The position numbers were made by a program, and so were the translations under genes. Positions 1 through 5,813 of a stretch of 6,750 nucleotides of DNA are shown here, piece after piece. Source of the stretch: CAZFGN01 sp964518695 (GTDB lineage: Bacteria; Patescibacteriota; Minisyncoccia; UBA6257; Colwellbacteraceae); assembly GCA_964518695.1 (NCBI GenBank), contig CAZFGN010000031.1:1-6750 (forward strand), in the 5' to 3' direction. Positions within the stretch are counted from its first letter, which is position 1; each line of letters begins with the position of its first letter. The notes beneath the pieces are model-generated. The model saw only the letters and a program-made list of their open reading frames with translations. It searched no databases and was not told where the DNA came from.

Positions 1-54
1 GCAGTACGCTACCTTGCCAAGGTAATGGCGCCGGTTCGATTCCGGTATCCCGCT
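1..54 (+). tRNA. tRNA-Gly (anticodon GCC), 5' part outside the window
   Basis: The window opens inside the D arm of a tRNA. The anticodon loop TTGCCAA is at 14-20, with anticodon GCC at 16-18, which reads glycine codons. The anticodon stem pairs 10-13 with 21-24; the outermost pair (C9, A25) is a mismatch. A 4-nt variable loop (26-29) and a clean T arm follow (stem 30-34 with 42-46, loop TTCGATT). The 3' acceptor strand ATCCCGC is 47-53 and the discriminator is T54. CCA is not encoded, so the CCA-adding enzyme must supply it. The 5' acceptor strand lies upstream of base 1 and cannot be checked. Confidence 0.93.
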
Positions 55-60
55 CAAACG

Positions 61-435
61 TTATGGCTCTCTTTTTCTAGCGACTTGCTTAACTCTTCCG
101 TAATCATCTTCGAGGCGAATAATATCTCTTTCTTTATGAGAACCAAAGGAAATCTCTATGATAACGGCGTCTGTTAATGCTTTAGCGCGATGCATCTCCT
201 TTGTCCCAATCATGATTGATTTTTGAGGGGCCAATATGTAAATTTTATTGCTTTTTCGAACCTGAACTTTGCCTTCGGCGATAATCCACAACTCATTGCG
301 CCTTGTGTGTTGTTGCAAGCTTAACTGTTGGCCCTTTTTTATGACAAGCAGTTTAAGGTGCCACTTCCCCTTACTTTCCGCCAAATCATCGAATCTTCCC
401 CAGGGTTTATATGTAATATTACTTAGATGTTTCAT
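61..435 (-). CDS. Cupin protein, mannose-6-phosphate isomerase domain (type II PMI-like)
   Basis: This 124-residue protein matches the C-terminal cupin domain of bifunctional mannose-1-phosphate guanylyltransferase / mannose-6-phosphate isomerase (ManC/AlgA type), here without the guanylyltransferase domain. Family landmarks seen are KPWG (10-13), the core strand GQQLSLQQH (35-43), E48, a late histidine H82, and the closing EDDYGR (109-114). The likely role is cytosolic interconversion of mannose 6-phosphate and fructose 6-phosphate. One oddity is that the cupin HxH metal motif reads H43-T-R45, so the second histidine is arginine; activity is therefore not certain, and a sugar-binding or regulatory cupin is possible. 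It is the last gene of the operon, 8 bp after its upstream neighbour, with stop TAA only 6 bp from the end of the convergent tRNA-Gly. The ATG at 433-435 has only a weak, distant GGAAA as a ribosome site. The family assignment is firm; the exact reaction is inferred. Confidence 0.85.
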   Translation of the reverse strand: MKHLSNITYKPWGRFDDLAESKGKWHLKLLVIKKGQQLSLQQHTRRNELWIIAEGKVQVRKSNKIYILAPQKSIMIGTKEMHRAKALTDAVIIEISFGSHKERDIIRLEDDYGRVKQVARKREP

Positions 436-443
436 GTTTGTTT

Positions 444-1689
444 TTATTGTTTCCCCATCAAAGGCGGATCTGCCTTTGATGGGAAAGATGAAAGAAGGAA
501 ACGGATAATAGCTTTGGTTTCCTCCTGATCTTCAACCTTTATAGTAGCCACTCCAGTGCGTTTGACCACGTAGTCATTGCCGCCTTTATAAAGGGCGTCG
601 CCAACATATACAATTTCCTTTTTGGTCGCAGACATCAATTTCATTATTTGTGTTATCCCGTATGCTTTATCAACTCCTTTCTTTGTGATATCTATCGAAG
701 TAAGCCCTCCTAACCGTATTTCAAAACCAGAAAGATGCTTCTCTAAAGCAATTCTAAGTTGGGGCCGGATGTCATTGTTTGTATTCCATTCCTTTTTCTT
801 ATCAAGGGGCGCCTTCTGTCCTAGGGCCGAAAAAGTAATTTGGCTTTCGCGATCTTCTATAACTTTGCCGTACGTTTCTTGGGGCGACTTGTAGTGAATA
901 TCGTGGAAAGATTTTTTGAAAGCGGTTAGAATGCCTGTCTTCTCCTTCTGGGTCAATACGTTTTTGTAGACGAGTTGCCATTTGTTGCTTTTCGCGATCT
1001 TCGCCCCGCTAGGTGGGCGCACTCGATACTTGTATAAGCTTCCTCCAGAAACAGGAAGAATAAAGNNNNNNNNNNCATGACAAATAAGCAAGAAACTGAT
1101 TTTTATTCTTTGGGTAATTTCCGCCTCCCGTTACTGCCACTGCCTTCTTCTCAAGTAATTGGCAAAGGAGTGAAGCCATTTCTTTATCAAGAACAGCCTT
1201 GCTTTTGGTTAGCGTCCCATCTAAATCAAACATGATAATCTTCTTGCCAGCTAACGATCTCGTTTGTTTATGAAGTTCTTCCAATTTTGTATGTTTATTA
1301 AGAAGCCAGGAACTTGATTGAATTTTTCCGCCCTCTCCAACATTAAAAACCATTTTACATTTGATTGCTTCGCAAGTTTCAACTTCCGGAACGTTTTTTT
1401 GATGTCGATCGCCGCCATTCGCGAAGATATGCGGGCGGNNNNNNNNNNCATGCTTTGTCAAAATAACTTCATCTACGCAGGCCAATGCATTCAAAATTTC
1501 TTTTCGCTCTTCTTCCGGCATAAAAATATGCCATTTTTTCTTCTTGAGCCAATTATCGTTATTTAGGATAACTACGAGTTTATCGCCCAATTTTCTTGCC
1601 TCTTGGAATAGGCGAATATGGCCTATGTGAATGGGGTCAAAGCCGCCGCTTACCGCGACAACTACATTTTTTTGTTTCTCGTTTCGCAT
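444..1689 (-). CDS. Nucleotidyltransferase fused to phosphomannomutase-like HAD domain (interrupted by two assembly gaps)
   Basis: One gene is read here as two domains. The N-terminal part (residues 1 to about 140) is a cytidylyltransferase/RfaE-like nucleotidyltransferase: GGFDPIHIGH carries the HxGH motif at 21-24, NGGDR lies at about 91-95, and GGKIQSSS fits the KxxSST-type end motif. Such domains join a nucleotide to a sugar or alcohol phosphate. The C-terminal part is a HAD IIB phosphatase-fold domain like eukaryotic-type phosphomannomutase: FDLDGT with nucleophile D155, then after the gap FILPVSGGSLYKY and VGDALYKGGNDY (metal aspartate codon 597-599). The reading frame changes across the second run of N, but homology continues, so the shift is most simply a wrong gap size rather than a broken gene. 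Full length is probably about 430 residues. The tail PSKADPPLMGKQ comes from a palindrome. It starts 7 bp after the double GH130 gene; GAG about 9 bp before the ATG is a weak ribosome site. The nucleotide and sugar specificity are unknown. Confidence 0.8.
454..483. repeat. Perfect 12-bp palindrome with 6-nt loop, read into the end of the upstream gene
   Basis: The left arm CCCATCAAAGGC (454-465) is perfectly complementary to the right arm GCCTTTGATGGG (472-483), with loop GGATCT between them. It lies at the 3' end of the nucleotidyltransferase/phosphomannomutase gene and supplies most of its last residues (PSKADPPLMGK). No T-run follows on either strand, so it is not a standard intrinsic terminator, although it could stall polymerase or protect mRNA ends. 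It looks like a REP- or MITE-like element. Only one copy is in the window, so its repeat status genome-wide is inferred. Confidence 0.75.
1066..1075. other. Assembly gap (10 N) inside the HAD domain
   Basis: Ten N separate QFLAYLS from FILPVSGG on the coding (minus) strand. The two flanks are in different frames across exactly 10 bases; a gap length divisible by three would restore one frame. Phosphomannomutase relatives have roughly ten residues here, as I recall the family, so the N run is likely a fixed placeholder. Confidence 0.9.
1439..1448. other. Assembly gap (10 N) inside the nucleotidyltransferase domain
   Basis: Ten N lie between ILTKH and RPHIFANGGDR on the minus strand, and the frame is kept. 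Related nucleotidyltransferases usually carry about 15 residues between these two motifs, against roughly four here, so more sequence is probably missing than the N run shows. A length of 3n+1 bases would keep the frame. Confidence 0.9.
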
Positions 1690-1696
1690 AATTTTC

Positions 1697-3616
1697 TCAA
1701 CACTTACAGGATTTGAGGTAGATAAGCAAATCCCTTGCTTTAATGGTTGCCATCCCTATTACTTTATCGCCTCCGCCATAGTAGATAAATATTTTTCTTC
1801 CAATAAGAACCGCACCGCACGGGAAAATAACGTTTGGTATCTGGCCCTCTTTCTCGTAATTATTTTCCGGTTCAAAAATCGGGTCATCGGTACGAGCGAT
1901 AATTTTGGTGGGGTCGGCAAGATCGAGCAAGATCGCGCCCAATCGATAAAAACCATCTTCTTCGGAAACGCCGTGATAAAAAAGGATCCACCCCTTTTTA
2001 GTTTTTATCGGCGGTGAAGCCAGGCCCACTTTTTTATTATCCCACATCCCCGCTCTGGGAGAAATCCAGCGATATTCTTCAATCCAAGTTTGGCCGTCAA
2101 AATCCAGAGTGGGACTAAAAGCTGAATCAATATCGTTGCCGCTACGGTGGATAATAAAATATTTGCCTTTGATTTTTTCCGGAAAAATGCAAGCATCTTT
2201 ATCATCTATATCCGGGGGCGAGATAAGAACCGGCTTTGCCCAAATCCATTTTTGTTTTATAAAATCTACTGCCTTGATCCAAGTGAGAGCTACTCGAGGA
2301 AGGTTTTTCCCGTCAAAAGCAGTGTAGAGCATATAAATTTTGCTGCCAATTTTGGTAAGTCTTGGATCTTCACAGCCGGAGTTGCCTCCCAGTTCACCTT
2401 TTTGCTCAAAGGACTCCCGTGGAACATATATAGGATCGGGTGCGCGATAATCGATATGAACACCATCTTGACTGGTGGCATAGCCGAAAACAGAAGTATT
2501 ATCTTCCGACATCGCCCGATAAATAAGGTGGACTTTGTGATCAAGGTAAACTGCTCCGGGGTTAAATGTGGCCTTTGATTCCCATGGATGCTTAGAGATT
2601 GGAATAATTATCGGGTTTTCTTTCGCTCGAGCAAGCAAAACCCCCTTCCCTTTTTTTAAAATTTTTGTCAGTAATGCCTCTGTATCAATGGTGACTAAGC
2701 AACAAGTAGTATCGGTGGCGCCGTAGTAAAGACGGATTGATTTCTTTTCTAAAAGAGCCCCCGAAGGGAAAATAACATTCGGTACCAAACCAATTCTTTC
2801 ATAATATTCCTCCGGAGTGAGGAGCGGCTCCTTAGTTTTCGCCGCGATCTTGAGAGGATTTTTAAGATCGAGAAGAGCTGCTTCTATGCCAAAAAGCGGT
2901 TTGGGTGAAAAATAATTCATGATGTATGAATAAATCAAGAGCCAACCGCCTTTCGTTTTTAACGGTGGGGCGCCGAGTTCAACGTGATCTTCAGGACGCC
3001 GGGCGAACGGCAGAGAGTATTTTAAAAAATTCTCGTGCCATTTCTTCCAATAGGTTCCTTCCCAAATATCTTCTTCTTTGTCAAAAGAAGCCAGACATAT
3101 TTTTGATGGTGGTGAATCGGTATGGACAGTCAAAACCGACCAAATTTTCCCATTTATCTTCTCCGGGAAAAGGGCCATGCCTTTCGAATTAAATGGAGTG
3201 ACAAGGTGTTTTTCCTGAATCGAATTGAGGTCTTTACTTATCGCTACTCCTATCTTAATACCCTCCGCCCTAAAAGGATAAGCAGAAAGGGCAGTATAAA
3301 AAATAAAATATTTGTCGCCAAGTTTGGTTACTCTAGGATCTTCGCAACCGAATCTTTCCCAGGGATACTCCGGCGTAATAAAACGCTTTCGGTTGTGAAA
3401 ATTGACACCGTCAATGCTATCGGCAATACCGATGTCAGAGACCATAAGTTTCGTACCAGCTGAAGCATGGTAATGAGGGAGGGAAACAGCTCTATAAACA
3501 AGATAAACATTGTTGCCTTTTCTTATCGGGCAGCCGTTAAAAACCGCTTCTGCTTCCCAGGAATGATTTTTGTTTGGTTTTAATATCGGGTTCTCATCTC
3601 TGCGCTCAATAAGCAT
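1697..3616 (-). CDS. Tandem double-domain GH130 protein (beta-mannoside phosphorylase family)
   Basis: This 639-residue protein holds two complete GH130 five-bladed beta-propellers in series: domain 1 about 1-325 and domain 2 about 328-639. A single GH130 enzyme is normally 300 to 400 residues, so this is an internal duplication or fusion. Each domain starts with an ENPI motif, then a YRA strand, GCEDPR (D93 and D417, the family proton-donor position), FPEK, PPxKTK, an LLDL strand, PNVIFP and a YYG strand. Domain 2 keeps the basic and histidine residues expected of phosphorylases (R441, HR 490-491, YHG 547-549). Domain 1 lacks HR and has YSY in place of YHG, so it may bind, hydrolyse or be inactive. 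No signal peptide is seen, so it is probably cytosolic. It begins 4 bp after the other GH130 gene and ends 7 bp before the nucleotidyltransferase/HAD gene. The expected reaction is reversible phosphorolysis of beta-mannosides giving mannose 1-phosphate; the linkage is unknown. The TGA stop argues against UGA recoding. Confidence 0.92.
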   Translation of the reverse strand: MLIERRDENPILKPNKNHSWEAEAVFNGCPIRKGNNVYLVYRAVSLPHYHASAGTKLMVSDIGIADSIDGVNFHNRKRFITPEYPWERFGCEDPRVTKLGDKYFIFYTALSAYPFRAEGIKIGVAISKDLNSIQEKHLVTPFNSKGMALFPEKINGKIWSVLTVHTDSPPSKICLASFDKEEDIWEGTYWKKWHENFLKYSLPFARRPEDHVELGAPPLKTKGGWLLIYSYIMNYFSPKPLFGIEAALLDLKNPLKIAAKTKEPLLTPEEYYERIGLVPNVIFPSGALLEKKSIRLYYGATDTTCCLVTIDTEALLTKILKKGKGVLLARAKENPIIIPISKHPWESKATFNPGAVYLDHKVHLIYRAMSEDNTSVFGYATSQDGVHIDYRAPDPIYVPRESFEQKGELGGNSGCEDPRLTKIGSKIYMLYTAFDGKNLPRVALTWIKAVDFIKQKWIWAKPVLISPPDIDDKDACIFPEKIKGKYFIIHRSGNDIDSAFSPTLDFDGQTWIEEYRWISPRAGMWDNKKVGLASPPIKTKKGWILFYHGVSEEDGFYRLGAILLDLADPTKIIARTDDPIFEPENNYEKEGQIPNVIFPCGAVLIGRKIFIYYGGGDKVIGMATIKARDLLIYLKSCKC

Positions 3617-3620
3617 AATT

Positions 3621-4769
3621 TTACTTTTTAGTTCTCAATGTTTTCCGTTTGAGAACTGGCCTAATTTCTTTCTTCAAGGCCTCTAAAAACTCTTCGAGCT
3701 TGGCCGAAGCAACACAAACATAATTATCCGCCCCACCATAATAAACTAAGATATTGCCGTCTTTGATAACTACCCCAGAAACATAAACAATGCCCGGTTT
3801 ATAACCAGAATTTTCGTAAAACTCTACTGGCTCTAAGACAGGTTCTCTCGCGCGATGCAACACTTTGGTTGGGTCTTTAAGGTCAAGGAGCATGGCGCCA
3901 ACTTTGTATTTGCTCCAGTCATTATCCATGGCATGATAAAACAAAAGCCAGCCGTCTTTAGTTTTTATAGGTGGGGCACCCGCGCCCCTCACCCATTTGT
4001 CCCAACAATTTTTTCTTTGCGGACCGTAATGAGAACTTTTGATGTAACGAGTACCATCAAATTCCAAGGCATCGAGATATTCTATTTGGATATTTGGCTT
4101 AATACTGTGCAAGATTGCATACTTGCCGTTTATCTTTTCTGGAAAAATAAGCCAGTTTTTATGAGTTTCGCCCGGCGGTGAAATTAAAGCTGGCAGACGC
4201 CATTTCCATTTATTATTTAAAAAGTCATCAACTTTGATGGAGGTCAAACCGACTCGCAATCCACCGTCACAAGCGGTATAAGTCATGTACAAAACATCTT
4301 CTCCATCTATTCGAGTAAGACGCGGATCTTCGGATCCGCCCCAGCTGCCGCCGGAAAAATAAGAATATATATTAAATGTTCTCTCTCCTATTTCATGTTC
4401 ATAAACTGGATAAGCGAGCCGGTCATCAATAGTGAGACCATCACTCGAAACAGCATAGCCTAAACGCGATACGCCGTCTTCGCCAATGGCTCGATAAAGA
4501 AAATGAACTTTGTCGTCAAGTAGAATGACGCCTGGATTAAAGGTTTGCCAAGCTTCCCAGCCGTTTTCTGGCCGAGGCGAAATTATAGGGTTTTCTTGTA
4601 GCCTTATTAAGGCAATCGGACTGGTTCGTTTACTTGCCCTTTTCTGTACTTTCTTTCGCGCTTTCTTCTTTAGCCCAGTTTTTTTCTGTACCTTTTTCTT
4701 TGGTCCAGTTTTAGCCTTGACTGATTTTTTAGACTTTTTCACTACTTTTTTAATCTTTCTCTTGGGCAT
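3621..4769 (-). CDS. GH130 beta-mannoside phosphorylase-like protein with lysine-rich N-terminal tail
   Basis: This 382-residue protein has a single GH130 propeller (about 52-365) behind a histone-like tail. Residues 1-50 contain about 26 Lys/Arg and no acidic residue, including a tandem pair of 10-residue units (TGPKKKVQKK, TGLKKKARKK). Catalytic-domain marks are ENPIISP (59-65), SEDPR (146-150; D148 is the likely proton donor), R172, FPEK (209-212), APPIKTK (265-271), YHA (278-280) and YYGG (343-346). The HR seen in the neighbour's second domain is HS here (221-222). The tail has no hydrophobic core, so it is not a signal peptide; binding to nucleic acid or another anionic polymer is possible. 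The C-terminus is also basic. It is the first gene of the operon, facing a divergent intergenic region, with TAA 4 bp before the next start. The ATG at 4767-4769 has no Shine-Dalgarno; a GTG at residue 10 would only shorten the tail. The family call is firm, the substrate unknown. Confidence 0.92.
   Translation of the reverse strand: MPKRKIKKVVKKSKKSVKAKTGPKKKVQKKTGLKKKARKKVQKRASKRTSPIALIRLQENPIISPRPENGWEAWQTFNPGVILLDDKVHFLYRAIGEDGVSRLGYAVSSDGLTIDDRLAYPVYEHEIGERTFNIYSYFSGGSWGGSEDPRLTRIDGEDVLYMTYTACDGGLRVGLTSIKVDDFLNNKWKWRLPALISPPGETHKNWLIFPEKINGKYAILHSIKPNIQIEYLDALEFDGTRYIKSSHYGPQRKNCWDKWVRGAGAPPIKTKDGWLLFYHAMDNDWSKYKVGAMLLDLKDPTKVLHRAREPVLEPVEFYENSGYKPGIVYVSGVVIKDGNILVYYGGADNYVCVASAKLEEFLEALKKEIRPVLKRKTLRTKK
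4650..4709 (-). repeat. Two 30-bp coding repeats in the lysine-rich tail
   Basis: Codons 21-30 and 31-40 of the single-domain GH130 gene encode TGPKKKVQKK and TGLKKKARKK. The DNA is similar but not identical, and VQK recurs just after at 41-43. The pattern suggests slippage or unit duplication in an A-rich tract, with amino-acid character kept. Confidence 0.6.
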
Positions 4770-4799
4770 AGATTTTCGCAGAGTTTATGATACGTTAAA

Positions 4800-4805
4800 A
4801 TTGTA
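4800..4805 (-). promoter_or_regulatory. Possible -10 box for the GH130/mannose operon
   Basis: On the minus strand this reads TACAAT, one base from the TATAAT consensus, about 30 bp before the operon's first ATG. No good -35 box is visible 16-18 bp upstream. It lies in the only intergenic stretch before the four closely spaced genes, so it is the natural place for the operon promoter. It was judged by eye only. Confidence 0.35.
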
Positions 4806-4858
4806 GCATAACTCTTCTCTATTAGGCACTGGATATATACCTGAAATTCTCTATTCTA

Positions 4859-4888
4859 TTGGTAAAATACATTAGAACGGGGTAAAAT
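4859..4888 (+). promoter_or_regulatory. Possible promoter of the SAM hydrolase gene
   Basis: TTGGTA (4859-4864) and TAAAAT (4883-4888) are 18 bp apart. If used, transcription would begin near 4895, only about 8 nt before the ATG at 4903, which fits the lack of any Shine-Dalgarno. GGTAAAATA occurs twice, at 4861-4869 and 4881-4889, exactly 20 bp apart, so the first copy may be a second -10 box or part of a binding site. Confidence 0.35.
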
Positions 4889-4902
4889 AACCGCTCAACA
4901 AT

Positions 4903-5688
4903 ATGATTGTCACAATTATCAATGACTGCCGCGACGCAAACGCGGCGGGAAGACAAGCGGCTAGAGCTGGATTACTCTTAAGTTCTTCGCCGGTTTTCAT
5001 CGGGGTTTCTAATGATCTCGAAGCAGCTGGGAATATCATTGACGCGCTCGACGCCACCGAAGGCAGAGAGGGGGTTATTCTGGCAAACGTGGCACCGAGG
5101 CACGGCAACGTCAAAAGGTGGAAAAATGGGACACCTTTTGGTTATTTCTGGTACAAAAAAACGCTCGTTCTTTCGACTACTGACGGGCTAACCTTATCCC
5201 TTGTCAAGAAACTTGGACTTGCTCAATACATTAGCGTTCTCGACATTTCGAAAACGTTCCAGAAATTAACGGAGCTTCATAATCACCTATTAGAGCTAGG
5301 ACAAAATGTGGCGAATAGCCAATTCAGAAGTTATGATTTTCTTCCACGAATAGCTGTTTCTATTTTGAACGGTACAAAGGTCCCCAGCGATAAACTGGCT
5401 ATCAATGAAATTCCTACCGCACCTCACGCTATTTGGTGGATTGACAACTTTGGCAACTGCAAGACTACTATTTTGCCAGAGGAAATAAATCACAAGGCAA
5501 ATGGTTCGGTTGAAATAAAAATGGGGAAGTTTAATTTTACTCCCCAGTTAAAAGATGTTCCCGACGGCGAATCGGCGCTTATTATAGGAAGTTCCGGTCT
5601 GGAGAAAAAACGTTTTGTGGAAGTTGTGGTACAAGGAGATAGTGCCGCGAAACACTATAATCTCTCCGTAGGTGATATAGTAATATAA
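4903..5688 (+). CDS. SAM hydrolase / SAM hydroxide adenosyltransferase family protein (DUF62-like)
   Basis: This 261-residue protein resembles the DUF62 family, whose members split S-adenosylmethionine with water to adenosine and methionine and are related to the SAM-dependent fluorinase and chlorinase. The best evidence is the C-terminal domain strand IDNFGNCKTTI (180-190), matching the family's ID-FGN-TNI signature, together with TTDGLTLSLV (92-101) in the place of the usual PDNGLLS and an N-terminal ND at 7-8 in the place of TDFG. The length is near the family norm. The usual DPGVG segment reads NVAPRHGN (62-69), with Arg and His side by side, so this is a divergent branch and the catalytic water-binding set may differ. 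No signal peptide or membrane segment is seen. It is transcribed alone, divergent from the mannose operon, and followed by a hairpin. The ATG has no Shine-Dalgarno. Family assignment is moderate to good; activity is inferred. Confidence 0.75.
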   Translation: MIVTIINDCRDANAAGRQAARAGLLLSSSPVFIGVSNDLEAAGNIIDALDATEGREGVILANVAPRHGNVKRWKNGTPFGYFWYKKTLVLSTTDGLTLSLVKKLGLAQYISVLDISKTFQKLTELHNHLLELGQNVANSQFRSYDFLPRIAVSILNGTKVPSDKLAINEIPTAPHAIWWIDNFGNCKTTILPEEINHKANGSVEIKMGKFNFTPQLKDVPDGESALIIGSSGLEKKRFVEVVVQGDSAAKHYNLSVGDIVI

Positions 5689-5689
5689 G

Positions 5690-5712
5690 AAAAGGCGTTG
5701 CTTTTGCCTTTT
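5690..5712 (+). terminator. Hairpin, likely terminator after the SAM hydrolase gene
   Basis: AAAAGGC (5690-5696) pairs with GCCTTTT (5706-5712) around a 9-nt loop, starting 1 bp after the TAA stop. T-rich sequence follows on the plus strand. On the minus strand the hairpin is also followed by T-rich sequence, so it could stop leftward transcripts coming from def. The stem has only three G-C pairs, so it may be leaky and let transcription reach the tRNA. Confidence 0.5.
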
Positions 5713-5726
5713 AAGACTTTTAGATA
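5698..5726 (+). promoter_or_regulatory. Weak candidate promoter for tRNA-Trp
   Basis: TTGCTT (5698-5703) and TAGATA (5721-5726) are 17 bp apart and would start RNA near 5733, ten bases before the tRNA. Each box matches only about half of the consensus, and the -35 box sits inside the hairpin loop. Read-through from the SAM hydrolase gene is the alternative. Confidence 0.22.
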
Positions 5727-5742
5727 AAAAAAGTGGGATTGA

Positions 5743-5813
5743 GGGGGTATCGTTCAATGGTAGGACTGCGGTCTCCAAAACCGCAGATGTAGGTTCGATT
5801 CCTACTACCCCCG
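5743..5813 (+). tRNA. tRNA-Trp (anticodon CCA)
   Basis: This is a complete 71-nt cloverleaf. The acceptor GGGGGTA (5743-5749) pairs with TACCCCC (5806-5812), and the discriminator is G5813, as usual for bacterial tRNA-Trp. The D stem pairs 5752-5755 with 5763-5766. The anticodon stem is 5768-5772 with 5780-5784, and the loop CTCCAAA has anticodon CCA at 5775-5777. The variable loop is 4 nt, and the T stem pairs 5789-5793 with 5801-5805 around TTCGATT. CCA is not encoded. A CCA rather than TCA anticodon fits UGA being a stop in this genome. The gene ends exactly where the stop codon of the convergent def begins. Confidence 0.97.

Noticed and set aside
454..483. Intrinsic terminator at the palindrome
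   Set aside because: The stem is strong but no T-run follows on either strand, and the cupin gene starts 8 bp after the stop on the same transcript.
444..1689. Frameshifted pseudogene for the nucleotidyltransferase/HAD gene
   Set aside because: The frame change falls exactly at a run of 10 N, and conserved motifs continue on both sides without stops. A wrong placeholder length explains it without decay.
2147..2578. Plus-strand open frame inside the double GH130 gene
   Set aside because: It has no family features and lies fully antisense to well-conserved GH130 motifs; a shadow of the real gene. Other plus-strand frames across 269-4806 are the same.
5548..5778. Minus-strand open frame over the end of the SAM hydrolase gene and tRNA-Trp
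   Set aside because: It overlaps a complete tRNA and conserved coding sequence and has no recognisable protein features.
1..5813. Genomic island integrated at a tRNA 3' end
   Set aside because: The two tRNAs share only the general T-loop sequence, no direct repeat of the tRNA-Gly 3' end was found in the window, and there is no integrase. The left part of the tRNA is also missing.
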